Shown in pieces: positions 1 through 7,246 of a stretch of DNA of 9,467 bases. Made by a program: the position numbers and the translations under genes. Each line of letters begins with the position of its first letter. The first letter of the stretch is position 1. Below the pieces are notes generated by a model. That model was not told the origin of the DNA. It worked only from the letters and a program-made list of their open reading frames with translations, and ran no database searches. The stretch comes from Bacteroides sp. (GTDB lineage Bacteria; Bacteroidota; Bacteroidia; Bacteroidales; Bacteroidaceae). The stretch is from positions 1 through 9,467 of the forward strand of contig JAJPZL010000079.1 in NCBI GenBank assembly GCA_021204375.1, given 5' to 3'.

Positions 1-2
1 GT

Positions 3-505
3 GAGGGCGATACCAATGCCCGTGCCTGTTTTAAAGTAGGAGTATGAATGGAGTATGCTTTTTCAGAAATATGGCTGTTGCAGCCTTCCCTTTATTACTC
101 TGTAAAAGGGGCTAAAAATATCCATGATTTTGATATAGCCGATTATGTGGGAGGCGATCCTTCTGTCAGCCAGCGATACCTGGAACTTCCTGTAATGGGA
201 GCCGCCCATTTTATGGTATTTGATAATACCAATATTGTAGTAAGTGCCGGCCCCTACTTTGCCTATGGGATAGGAGGACAAATAAAAGGGCAGTTGTATA
301 CCGCCAACCGTAGTGAAGATACTAAGATCGATACTTTCGGATGCGATCAGCTGTATCGGTTTGATACGGGGGTCGGATTGGGTCTTGCCGCAGAATTGAG
401 CCGCCTTATTATCGGGATTGAAGGTCAGCTTGGTTTTATTAAACTGGTCGATCATTATAACTCCCGTAATCTTAATTTTCTGTTCTGGTAGGCATGAAGT
501 TCTGA
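3..505 (+). pseudogene. PorT-family outer-membrane beta-barrel protein, 3' part, disrupted
   Basis: This is the C-terminal part of a small outer-membrane beta-barrel protein of the PorT / porin-family 'outer membrane beta-barrel' type common in Bacteroidota; the start lies left of the window. Family features in order are EYAFSEIWLLQPSLYYSVKG (from base 51), the YLELPVMG strand, SAGPYFAYGIGG, and an alternating hydrophobic strand near RFDTGVGLGLAAE. Reading is open from base 3 but meets TGA at 45-47 in the middle of a strand, so an ATG at 48 is an apparent start, not the real one. In this frame translation would end at TAG 489-491. If one T is restored to the T run at 476-479, the protein instead ends NLNFSVLVGMKF with stop TGA 503-505, a typical barrel C-terminus with a terminal Phe. 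The gene therefore carries one nonsense change and one homopolymer deletion. Its specific role is unknown; many relatives have none assigned. The family call is from recalled motifs, not a search. Confidence 0.7.
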
Positions 506-746
506 TCTTTTCATCCTTATTTACTCTATTCCTGTTTATCCTGTCGGGCTCTGTTCCATTATAGAAGCTCCACAGGATAAATCTTATAAATAGCCTCCCT
601 TATTAAACTCTCTCTTCCTGATCACTGGTTACACTCTTCCTTTCATATAACCATTTGTATCCTTTCTCCGAAAAACAAAAAAAGAATCCCCTCTGTTATA
701 TTCTGTAATAAAAAGTTGAAATACGGTTTATACAAAAGCAGCATTT
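506..746. other. AT-rich intergenic region
   Basis: This is the 241-base gap between the barrel gene and the glucan synthase gene. It has no open frame with recognisable protein. The left part contains an imperfect hairpin (535-581). The right part is A/T-rich and should carry the promoter of the downstream gene. I could not find a clear match to the Bacteroidota promoter pattern (TTG near -33 with TAnnTTTG near -7), and no Shine-Dalgarno sequence precedes ATG 747. In the frame of that ATG the nearest upstream stop is TGA 717-719, which bounds the start. Confidence 0.6.
535..581 (+). terminator. Imperfect hairpin, possible terminator of the barrel gene
   Basis: TTTATCCTGT (535-544) is perfectly complementary to ACAGGATAAA (572-581). 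After one C-C mismatch (545/571) the stem continues with GGGCT (546-550) against AGCTC (566-570), including one G-T pair, leaving a loop of 15 bases. It starts 29 bases after the reconstructed stop of the barrel gene, where a terminator is expected. There is no long T tract after the right arm, only TCTTATAAAT, so efficient intrinsic termination is uncertain; it could also be an mRNA 3'-end stabiliser. Confidence 0.4.
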
Positions 747-1040
747 ATGTTCAGCAGAAGATTCAGATCCGTATACTTAGATAAGAAGAAAGAACATCAA
801 TCTTTTCGGGGAGAGTTATTTAATATTGAACAACTGGGAGAATACGCCCGGCTTCTGGCCCGGGAACAACGCATTGGCCCCGGTACAAAAAACAGCTATC
901 TGCGTAGCAGGCTCGATGATAACGAAAAGCACCTCCAATCCTATAATACCAGGGTGCTGTCCGATAAAGATCCCCGGTATATAAGCCCTGCAACCGAATG
1001 GTTAGTCGATAATTTTTATCTCATTGAAGAACATATCTAA
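747..1040 (+). CDS. Broken ndvB, segment 1: N-terminal region
   Basis: This open segment from ATG 747 is the conserved N-terminus of the glucan synthase: GELFNIEQLGEYARLLA, a 'DNEKHLQSYNTRVL' helix, and ISPATEWLVDNFYLIEEHI, matching the family pattern ending in 'EWLLDNF.LIEEQI'. It is cytosolic and mainly helical with no catalytic motif. No Shine-Dalgarno is visible, and the start is chosen because the family N-terminal motif begins soon after it. TAA 1038-1040 truncates it; the next codons continue the same alignment (LARHHFSKSYSKELP), so the stop sits inside the domain. Gln (CAA) is the likely original codon, by inference. Alone, this 97-residue piece would have no known function. Confidence 0.8.
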   Translation: MFSRRFRSVYLDKKKEHQSFRGELFNIEQLGEYARLLAREQRIGPGTKNSYLRSRLDDNEKHLQSYNTRVLSDKDPRYISPATEWLVDNFYLIEEHI

Positions 1041-1343
1041 CTTGCACGCCACCATTTCTCCAAAAGCTATAGTAAAGAGTTACCTGCTTTGCCGGATGAT
1101 TCCTATAAAGGGCTTCCCCGTATCTATGGTATCACTGTAGAATATATTTCCCATGTAGATGCCCAGGTAGACGAAGAGTCACTTACTACCTTTTACAGGG
1201 CTTACCAGGAAGTTACTCCCTTGACCCTGGGGGAACTCTGGGCTATCCCTATTATGCTGCGTCTTATCCTGATCGAGAACCTGAGGCGTATTATAACCCG
1301 CTTAGAACAAGATAAAAAAGAGCGGGACCTGGCCAATAAGTGA
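1041..1343 (+). CDS. Broken ndvB, segment 2: N-terminal region continued
   Basis: This segment lies in the same frame as the first and has no ATG of its own at the homology boundary; TTG 1089 is the first alternative start. It contains the family motifs SYSKELPAL, GLPRIYGITVEYISHVDAQVD, LTLGELWAIPIMLRLILIENLRRI and a basic helix before the stop. The TGA at 1341-1343 falls in 'LANK(stop)MDRI', where relatives read 'LAD.WADRL'. A conserved Trp (TGG) is therefore the expected original codon, and a single G-to-A change produces the stop. Confidence 0.78.
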   Translation, partial: LARHHFSKSYSKELPALPDDSYKGLPRIYGITVEYISHVDAQVDEESLTTFYRAYQEVTPLTLGELWAIPIMLRLILIENLRRIITRLEQDKKERDLANK

Positions 1344-2354
1344 ATGGACAGGATAGAGGAGGTTAACCGGAAAATACCCTCTTTATTGATTGAAGTGGTC
1401 TCTGAGATGGCCAGGGCTGAACTTCCCTTCTCTACAGCCTTTGTTTCGGCCTTTTCCAAACGCCTTTCCGACCAGAATACTTCCATGCGTATTATTAAGA
1501 ACTGGTTTGAACAACGGTTACACGAAGAAGGAGTCGCTGCTGAAGAGCTTATCCAGGCCGAAAGCCAGATCCAGGCGGCTGACCAGCTTTCTGTCAGTCA
1601 TAGTATTAAAAGTTTCCGTTTTATCAATAACACGGACTGGCGGGATTTTGTCGAGAATATAAGTTTTGTTGAGTATATTTTGCGGGGAGACCCTATGCAG
1701 TTGTACGCTGCTATGGATTTTAATTCCCGAAATCAATACCGGCACCGGATCGAAAAGCTGGCCCGGCAAAGTCATTATTCCGAGGAGGAGGTGGCACGCA
1801 AAGCTATTGAAATGACGCAGGAGGCTTACTGGCAGGAAGGAGCAGAAAAAAGAACCACCCATGTAGAATATTACCTGGTTGATGAGGGAGCCGACCGGTT
1901 GTCGGATACGCTGGGAGTAAAGAGAAGCCTGAAAACCCGGCTGGCTCGCTTCCTCAAAACCTATCCGCTTGTTTTCTATACCGGAACCATTTTACTTATT
2001 TCCCTGCTCGGTACCCTGCTCTTTGCCCATTTAGTCAAAAATTCAGATGCATCCATTACCTATGAGAACCTGGTACTTATCAGTATCTGTTTCCTCTTTT
2101 TTCTGAGCCAGTTCTCTGTTTTTCTGGTCAATTACTTCTCCACGTTGTTGGTGCCTCCTGATTTTCTGCCCAGGCTCGATTTTGCTGCAGGAATCCCTCA
2201 TGCTTATCGTACTGTTTTTGTAGTACCTGCTATGATAGCCGATAAGGAAGGTGTTAAAAAACTCCTGAAGGATATTGAGATACACTATCTCTCTAATCCC
2301 GATTCCAGCCTCACCTTTGCCCTGCTTACCGACTTTGCCGATGCCGATCATTAA
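1344..2354 (+). CDS. Broken ndvB, segment 3: helical region, first membrane pair, start of GT84 domain
   Basis: This 336-residue open segment begins at an ATG immediately after the TGA, which is fortuitous. It contains a helical region with WRDFVENISFVEYILRGDP and 'MDFNSRNQYRHRIEKLA', both standard for the family. Two membrane helices follow, at about 1962-2036 and 2070-2138. After the second comes VPPDFLPRLDF, then the start of the cytosolic glycosyltransferase fold: TVFVVPAMIADKEGVKKLL and SLTFALLTDFADAD. TAA 2352-2354 interrupts the loop after that strand. Homologous reading continues with QEPQDNELLEQIQSGIESLN, so the stop is a lesion; CAA (Gln) is the probable ancestor. Confidence 0.82.
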   Translation: MDRIEEVNRKIPSLLIEVVSEMARAELPFSTAFVSAFSKRLSDQNTSMRIIKNWFEQRLHEEGVAAEELIQAESQIQAADQLSVSHSIKSFRFINNTDWRDFVENISFVEYILRGDPMQLYAAMDFNSRNQYRHRIEKLARQSHYSEEEVARKAIEMTQEAYWQEGAEKRTTHVEYYLVDEGADRLSDTLGVKRSLKTRLARFLKTYPLVFYTGTILLISLLGTLLFAHLVKNSDASITYENLVLISICFLFFLSQFSVFLVNYFSTLLVPPDFLPRLDFAAGIPHAYRTVFVVPAMIADKEGVKKLLKDIEIHYLSNPDSSLTFALLTDFADADH

Positions 2355-2490
2355 CAGGAGCCCCAGGATAATGAACTGCTGGAACAGATACAATCAGGAA
2401 TTGAATCGCTCAACCATAAATACGGTTCGGATGATAATTCTCTCTTTTTTCTCTTTCACCGTCCCCGCCGGTGGGATGCGGCAGAAAAAA
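2355..2490 (+). CDS. Broken ndvB, segment 4: short GT84 stretch up to the first frameshift
   Basis: This short stretch in the upstream frame has no start codon of its own at the boundary. It encodes an acidic helix, then LFFLFHRPRRWDAAEK, matching the family's 'FYLFHRPRRWN' strand. At the A run 2485-2490 the conserved reading moves from frame 0 to frame 2: after GAA AAA the expected WMAYERKRGKL is found only in the other frame. Adding one A restores WDAAEKKWMAYERKRGKL without any other change. Confidence 0.75.
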
Positions 2491-4639
2491 GTGGATGGCG
2501 TATGAACGCAAACGCGGAAAACTGATGGCCTTCAATGCTTTTCTTACAGAAGGAATAACCACTCCCTTTATGCTTACCGAGGGAAATTTAGAGACCCTTA
2601 CCGGTATAAAATATGTTATCACCTTAGATGCCGATACCCAGCTTCCTCCTTATAGTGCCTATAAACTGGTAGGGACCATGGCCCATATACTCAACCAGCC
2701 TGTTATTGATGCTGAGCGGCATATTGTAACCAAAGGGTACGGTATCCTACAGCTCCGGATAGCCATCAACTTGCGTAGTAGTCTCTTTTCCTGGTACTCC
2801 CGTCTCTTCACCAATGAAGTATGGATCGATCCTTATACCCGTAGTGTCTCGGATGTATATCAGGACATATTCCATGCGGGCTCTTTTGTAGGAAAAGGGA
2901 TTTATGATGTGAAAACCTTTGAAACAGTACTGGCCCGTCGTTTTCCGGAGAACACCATACTCAGTCATGACCTTCTGGAGTCTACCTATGTTCGCTCGGG
3001 ACTCCTGGCGGATATAGAGATGTATGAGTCTTATCCGGGTACCTATGTTGCGGATGCTAAACGCCGCCATCGCTGGATGCGGGGAGACTGGCAGATCATT
3101 CAGTGGCTCTTCTCCAAAGTTCCCACACTGACCGGAAAAGAGACCAATCCTCTTTCGGGCCTTAGCAAATGGAAGATCGCAGATAACCTTCGCCGTACCT
3201 TAGTTTCACCGCTGGCCCTCCTTTTCCTGACAGGCGCTTTTGTCTGGTTTCCTCGAAAAGCCTGGATCGCCGTTATTATATTGCTGATCGTGGCTTTTCT
3301 TCCCTTTTTTATCACCTTTCCGATCAGCCTTTTCCGTAAGCCTAAAGAGGAACCCTGGCTCCTGCATCTGCAGGATGTATTGAGCAAAGGGGTTCATCAA
3401 CTCAGCCAGACTTTTTTCAGTATTGCACTTTTTCCCTATGAAGCTTACCTGTATGTCGATGCCATTGTTCGCTCCCTATGGAGGCTCACTGTTACACACC
3501 GTAACCTGCTTCAGTGGCAAACCGCCGAAGAGGCCGACCGTACTGCCGTCCATACCCTTTCCGGCCTGTACCGTCAAATGTGGTTCTCACCGCTCTTTGC
3601 CTTACTCTGTGTCCTCCTTTTATGGCATTATGCCCATGCATTCCTGTATACCTTACCACTTATACTTGCCTGGCTTACAGCGCCTGCTATAGTATGGTAT
3701 ATCAGCCGGCCTGTTCCTGTGGAAAAGCCGGAATTTACCCGGAAGGAGGATGCATTCCTGCATCGGATTGCCCGTAAAACCTGGTACTTCTTTGAAACTT
3801 TTGTCAATAAAGAGGATAGCTACCTGCCACTCGATAATTTTCAGGAAGTACCCAATCCGGTTGTAGCCACCCGTACTTCTCCTACCAATATAGGACTTTC
3901 GTTGCTGGCTAATGTAGCGGCCCGTGATTTTGGTTATCTCTCTGTCAACGGGATGATCGAGAGAGTCCATCATACTTTCCTTACCCTTACCCATCTTAAG
4001 AAATACCGCGGGCATTTCTATAACTGGTACGATACCCGCACGCTTGAACCTCTATATCTCCTCTATATATCCAGTGTGGATAGTGGTAACCTGGCCGGTA
4101 ACCTTATTACCCTGTCGCAGGCACTCCGGAAGCAGGTATATAAACCGGTGTATACGCCTGTTCTCTTTGAAGGATTATCAGATACGGTACGGGTAATCCG
4201 GGAACTCTCTCCGGGAAATACAGCTTTGCTCGGGCTCGAAGAGTTACTCTCGGCCGTTCAGCTTCCACAGACACTTCCTCAGGCCTATACGCTTCTTAAA
4301 CAGGTCCGGAACGAAATAGAAGAGTTCCGTACCCGATTCGTTCCTGATAAGGAAGAGCTGATAAACTTGGTAGAAACCTTTGAGGTAAATTGCAACGACC
4401 ATCTCAACGACCTTCTTTATCTTTTCTCGTGGTTAGAGAAGGACCACACTCTTTTTCTTGCTACCATGCACCGGGAGAATGAACAAGCTCCCTGGATTTC
4501 TATACTGGAGGATCTATTTACCGGAAGCATCTCCCTGGAAGAGATAACCGGTTGGGAAGCAACGTTGCTGCCCCTTATAAAAGAGGCCGTAAAAAGCTGT
4601 GAGCTGAATCATGAACCCGATCCGGTAACCGACGGATGA
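2489..4639 (+). CDS. Broken ndvB, segment 5: GT84 catalytic core, membrane segments, start of cyclisation domain
   Basis: This is the longest open piece (a GTG at 2471 also opens this frame, but homology starts at the A run). It carries the GT84 core: WMAYERKRGKL, the metal/nucleotide-binding DADT (2627-2638), the SHDLLES acidic motif (near 2963-2983) and the acceptor-site RRHRWMRGDWQ (3062-3094), a QxxRW-like signature. Four membrane helices follow at roughly 3199-3250, 3260-3334, 3578-3643 and 3644-3706. From about 3770 it enters the glucoamylase-like region with PNPVVATRTSPTNIGLSLLA, RGHFYNWYDTRTLEP (4007-4051) and VDSGNLAGN (4076-4102). The stop TGA 4637-4639 follows TDG; Trp or Arg (CGA) could have been the original. 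The GT84 active-site residues visible here are intact, but the segment lacks the first part of the domain. Confidence 0.88.
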   Translation, partial: KWMAYERKRGKLMAFNAFLTEGITTPFMLTEGNLETLTGIKYVITLDADTQLPPYSAYKLVGTMAHILNQPVIDAERHIVTKGYGILQLRIAINLRSSLFSWYSRLFTNEVWIDPYTRSVSDVYQDIFHAGSFVGKGIYDVKTFETVLARRFPENTILSHDLLESTYVRSGLLADIEMYESYPGTYVADAKRRHRWMRGDWQIIQWLFSKVPTLTGKETNPLSGLSKWKIADNLRRTLVSPLALLFLTGAFVWFPRKAWIAVIILLIVAFLPFFITFPISLFRKPKEEPWLLHLQDVLSKGVHQLSQTFFSIALFPYEAYLYVDAIVRSLWRLTVTHRNLLQWQTAEEADRTAVHTLSGLYRQMWFSPLFALLCVLLLWHYAHAFLYTLPLILAWLTAPAIVWYISRPVPVEKPEFTRKEDAFLHRIARKTWYFFETFVNKEDSYLPLDNFQEVPNPVVATRTSPTNIGLSLLANVAARDFGYLSVNGMIERVHHTFLTLTHLKKYRGHFYNWYDTRTLEPLYLLYISSVDSGNLAGNLITLSQALRKQVYKPVYTPVLFEGLSDTVRVIRELSPGNTALLGLEELLSAVQLPQTLPQAYTLLKQVRNEIEEFRTRFVPDKEELINLVETFEVNCNDHLNDLLYLFSWLEKDHTLFLATMHRENEQAPWISILEDLFTGSISLEEITGWEATLLPLIKEAVKSCELNHEPDPVTDG

Positions 4640-4798
4640 GAAGAAGACCTGAATACCATGATACAACGGGCCGTCGAACGAAGAAAAATTCTGGAGAGTA
4701 TGGCCCGGGAAAGCGATGCTCTCTCCCGCATGGACTTTAAGTTCCTCTATAATGAGAAAAAGAAACTCTTTACCATTGGATACAATGTAATGGAGTAG
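4640..4798 (+). CDS. Broken ndvB, segment 6: short stretch of the cyclisation region
   Basis: This 52-residue stretch lies between two in-frame stops. After a charged helix it reads MDFKFLYNEKKKLFTIGYNV, the strongly conserved family motif 'MDF.FLYD..RKLF.IGYNV'. TAG 4796-4798 interrupts the motif; after it the same frame continues RYDTSSYDILASEARL, matching 'RLD.SYYDLLASEARL'. CAG (Gln) is the likely ancestor, one C-to-T away. It would be missed by most gene callers but is needed to show that the gene is continuous. Confidence 0.72.
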   Translation, partial: EEDLNTMIQRAVERRKILESMARESDALSRMDFKFLYNEKKKLFTIGYNVME

Positions 4799-5458
4799 CG
4801 CTACGACACCTCCTCTTACGATATACTCGCCTCAGAGGCCCGGTTATGCAGTTATATTACCATTGCTCGTGGCCAGGTGCCCGTCGACCACTGGTTTGCC
4901 CTGAGCCGGCTGATGGTGGTATTAAAGGGTAACCCCGTGTTGCTCTCCTGGAGCGGTTCCATGTTCGAATACCTGATGCCCTTGCTGCTGATGCCTGCTT
5001 ACCGGGAAACACTCCTGGATCAGACTTACCGGGGAGCAGTACGGGAGCAGATCGGTTATGCCGGTAAATACCGGATCCCGTGGGGAATATCCGAGTCCGG
5101 ATACAACCGGCCCGATACACAGTTCAACTATCAGTACCAGGCCTTCGGGGTACCCAGCCTCGGACTTAAACGGGGACTCTCCAAAGACCTTGTTATTGCC
5201 CCCTATGCTACGATGCTGGTACTCATGGTGAATCCCCGGAAAGCGTATGAAAATCTCCTGCGGCTTATCGCAGAAGGACAGGAAGGCAGGTATAGATATT
5301 ACGAAGCAATAGACTATACCCCTTCTCATCTACCCCTAAATGAAAAGAAGGTAACCATCTTTTCCTTTATGGCCCATCACCAGGGAATGGGATTGCTGGC
5401 ACTCACCAACCTGATGAAAGATAACTCTATGCAGAAGCGCTTTATCGGTAGTCCCTAG
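4799..5458 (+). CDS. Broken ndvB, segment 7: glucoamylase-like (GH189-type) cyclisation domain core
   Basis: This segment encodes the core of the glucoamylase-like domain that cyclises the linear glucan in characterised cyclic glucan synthases (GH189; assignment from family knowledge). Homology starts directly after the TAG; GTG 4877 is only an internal alternative start. Visible motifs are DILASEARL, VDHWFALSR, LLSWSGSMFEYLMPLLLMP, WGISESGYN (5081-5107), NYQYQAFGVPSLGLKRGL, YEAIDYT (5300-5320) and FMAHHQGM (5366-5389). The acidic residues in WGISES and YEAIDYT are the natural candidates for catalysis, which is inference. TAG 5456-5458 lies in 'IGSP(stop)MKAFELLLQER', within a conserved helix start; CAG or another one-step codon preceded it. 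Confidence 0.85.
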   Translation, partial: RYDTSSYDILASEARLCSYITIARGQVPVDHWFALSRLMVVLKGNPVLLSWSGSMFEYLMPLLLMPAYRETLLDQTYRGAVREQIGYAGKYRIPWGISESGYNRPDTQFNYQYQAFGVPSLGLKRGLSKDLVIAPYATMLVLMVNPRKAYENLLRLIAEGQEGRYRYYEAIDYTPSHLPLNEKKVTIFSFMAHHQGMGLLALTNLMKDNSMQKRFIGSP

Positions 5459-6016
5459 ATGAAGGCCTTTGAACTTCTTCTTCAGGAGCGGGCTCCCCAC
5501 AATGTGGCTGCCGGTGCTATTACCGATAATTCCCGGTACGAAATAAAAAACCTGCATGCCCTTAACGAGTATAATCCGCATGCCGACCGCATCTATACCA
5601 CCGGAACCCTTCCCGCTCAGGTGAATCTGCTCTCCAATAGTAGATACCAGTTAATGATCAATAGTAGCGGGGCTGGCTATAGCCGTTGGAATAATATAGC
5701 CGTCACCCGCTGGCGACAGGATCTTACCAGCGATACCGGTGGCCTCTTTATTTATCTGCGTGACGTAAATACCGGGCATTATTGGTCTGCCGGATATCAA
5801 CCGGCCTGCGTTCCCTTGCGCGATTATGAAGCCCGCTTTACCCAGGCTTACGCCGAATTCCGCTATCGGCACACCGAGCTGGATGTGGTAAATACTATCT
5901 GCATCTCTCCGGAGGATGATATAGAACTTCGTTGCTTTAAAATAACCAACCACTCCCATAAGAAACGAACGCTTGAACTTACTACTTACGCAGAAGTGGT
6001 TATTACCCGGCAGTGA
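5459..6016 (+). CDS. Broken ndvB, segment 8: first GH94-type beta-sandwich region
   Basis: This segment starts at an ATG directly after the TAG. It has FELLLQERAPHNV, then the first carbohydrate-binding-like sandwich of the C-terminal half: YQLMINSSGAGYSRWNNIAVTRWR, WSAGYQPA, 'YEARFTQAYAEFRYRH', 'ISPEDDIELRCFKITNHS' and 'LELTTYAEVVI', all in family order. TGA 6014-6016 falls in 'VITRQ(stop)DDEAHPVFSNLFVQT', where relatives read on through 'D.AHPAFSNLFVQT'. The original codon could be CGA (Arg) or TGG (Trp); either needs one transition. Confidence 0.83.
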   Translation: MKAFELLLQERAPHNVAAGAITDNSRYEIKNLHALNEYNPHADRIYTTGTLPAQVNLLSNSRYQLMINSSGAGYSRWNNIAVTRWRQDLTSDTGGLFIYLRDVNTGHYWSAGYQPACVPLRDYEARFTQAYAEFRYRHTELDVVNTICISPEDDIELRCFKITNHSHKKRTLELTTYAEVVITRQ

Positions 6017-6706
6017 GATGATGAGGCACATCCTGTGTTCAGTAACCTCTTTGTACAAACCCATTTTAATCCCGAAATACCCGCTCTTTTCTGTACCCGG
6101 CGGGCCCGTTCGCAGGAAGAGCGGCCTCCGCATCTGTTCCACATGATGCTCGTCGAAGAAGCGGATGCCGGTAAACTCTCTTTTGAAACCGACCGCTCCC
6201 TTTTTATCGGGCGTAGAAATACCCTGGCTGATCCTCTGGCTATGCAATCCGCAGAACCTCTCTCCTGTAGCCAGGGATCCGTGCTTGATCCCATTGTCTC
6301 CCTGCGGCGTACCGTGACCATCACTCCGGGAAAAACTGTTCGGGTATGTGTAACACTCGGTATGGCTGCAACACAGAAGTCTGCCTATGAACTGGCAGAA
6401 AAATATCAGAACCTGCGTATGACCGACCGTGCTTTTGATCTGGCCTGGACCCATAGCCAGGTCGTGCTTTACCATCTCAATATCCGTGAAGCAGAAGCCC
6501 AGTTGTACCAGAAACTTGCCGGGTCACTTATCTATATAAATCCTGTTTTCAGGGCCGATACGGCTATTCAGAAAAACAACCGGCGGGGACAGAATAATCT
6601 CTGGGGGTACGGCATTTCAGGGGATGTTCCGCTGGTACTGGTACGGATCAGCAGCAGTTCCGGTATGGAACTGCTCCGGCAACTTCTTCTGGCACATGCT
6701 TACTAG
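6017..6706 (+). CDS. Broken ndvB, segment 9: sandwich and linker region before the GH94 part
   Basis: Homology resumes right after the TGA with AHPVFSNLFVQTHFNPEIPALFCTRRARS; GTG 6035 is the first possible start. Later motifs are VLDPIVSLRRTVTITPGKTV, FDLAWTHSQVVLYHL, AQLYQKLAGSLIY, 'NRRGQNNLWGYGISGDVPLVLVRI' and LLRQLLLAHAY, all conserved in the family. TAG 6704-6706 directly follows LAHAY, where relatives read 'AHAYWRLKGL' or 'AHEYWR.KGL'. The stop therefore replaces a conserved Trp: TGG to TAG, one G-to-A change. Confidence 0.83.
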   Translation, partial: DDEAHPVFSNLFVQTHFNPEIPALFCTRRARSQEERPPHLFHMMLVEEADAGKLSFETDRSLFIGRRNTLADPLAMQSAEPLSCSQGSVLDPIVSLRRTVTITPGKTVRVCVTLGMAATQKSAYELAEKYQNLRMTDRAFDLAWTHSQVVLYHLNIREAEAQLYQKLAGSLIYINPVFRADTAIQKNNRRGQNNLWGYGISGDVPLVLVRISSSSGMELLRQLLLAHAY

Positions 6707-7246
6707 CGTATCAAAGGAGTTACTTCCGAACTGCTGATCCTCCATGAAGATACCTCCATCTATCGTCATCCGTTACACGAAGAGATCCTGGGACTTGTCA
6801 CCAGCAGTGTAGAAGCCCCCTTCCTGGATAAACCGGGAGGGATCGTCGTACGTCCGCTCGAACAGGTCCCGGCCGAGGATCTTATCCTGCTGCAGTCAAC
6901 CGCCAGTATGATCTTCACCGACAAGGAGGGTAGTTTTGCAGAGCAGGCCGGTAAAGAGAGAGGAGCAGAAATGCCCGTTCCCCTGTTACAGATCAACACT
7001 CTTCTTATTTCCCGGAAGGAAGAAGATACAGCCGGATCACCTGTTGTCGAAACCCTGTATGACAACAGTTTCGGAGGATTCTCTGCCGATGGCAAAGAGT
7101 ATATTATCACGGTAGGGCCCGACCGAAGAACCCCTGCCCCCTGGAGCAATGTCATTGCCAATCCTACCTTTGGTACGGTTATCAGTGAAAGCGGAAGCAG
7201 TTATACCTGGTGTGAGAATGCCCACGAATACCGGCTTACTCCCTAG
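6707..7246 (+). CDS. Broken ndvB, segment 10: start of the second GH94-type sandwich
   Basis: The segment is open after the TAG and has no start codon at the boundary (ATG 6908 is internal). It reads RIKGVTSELLILHEDTSIYR, LEQVPAEDLILLQSTASMIF, then the GH94 entry motif: DNSFGGFSADGKEYII, PAPWSNVIANPTFG, ISESGSSYTWCENAHEYRLTP. TAG 7244-7246 is next, followed by NNDPVKD. Family members read 'RLTPW.NDPV', so the stop replaces an almost invariant Trp (TGG to TAG). Fragments of this kind look like small hypothetical proteins to a gene caller but have no independent identity. Confidence 0.82.
   Translation, partial: RIKGVTSELLILHEDTSIYRHPLHEEILGLVTSSVEAPFLDKPGGIVVRPLEQVPAEDLILLQSTASMIFTDKEGSFAEQAGKERGAEMPVPLLQINTLLISRKEEDTAGSPVVETLYDNSFGGFSADGKEYIITVGPDRRTPAPWSNVIANPTFGTVISESGSSYTWCENAHEYRLTP

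Noticed and set aside
1390..1662. Short + strand open frames in alternative frames (also 3423-3692, 3514-3777)
   Set aside because: These are shadows of the glucan synthase frame; their translations are low-complexity and match no family pattern.
2484..2494. Programmed -1 ribosomal frameshift at the A run
   Set aside because: The frame phase does not give a proper X XXY YYZ slippery heptamer (A-site codon would be AGT, which cannot re-pair after slipping), no downstream stimulatory stem is evident, and many stops follow anyway. A one-base deletion is simpler.
4857..5329. Antisense open frames opposite the cyclisation domain
   Set aside because: They overlap each other and strongly conserved + strand motifs, with no start context or family resemblance.
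5651..6475. 274-codon open frame on the - strand
   Set aside because: It lies entirely opposite well-conserved ndvB sequence, its translation shows no recognisable domain, and it is a by-product of codon composition on the + strand.
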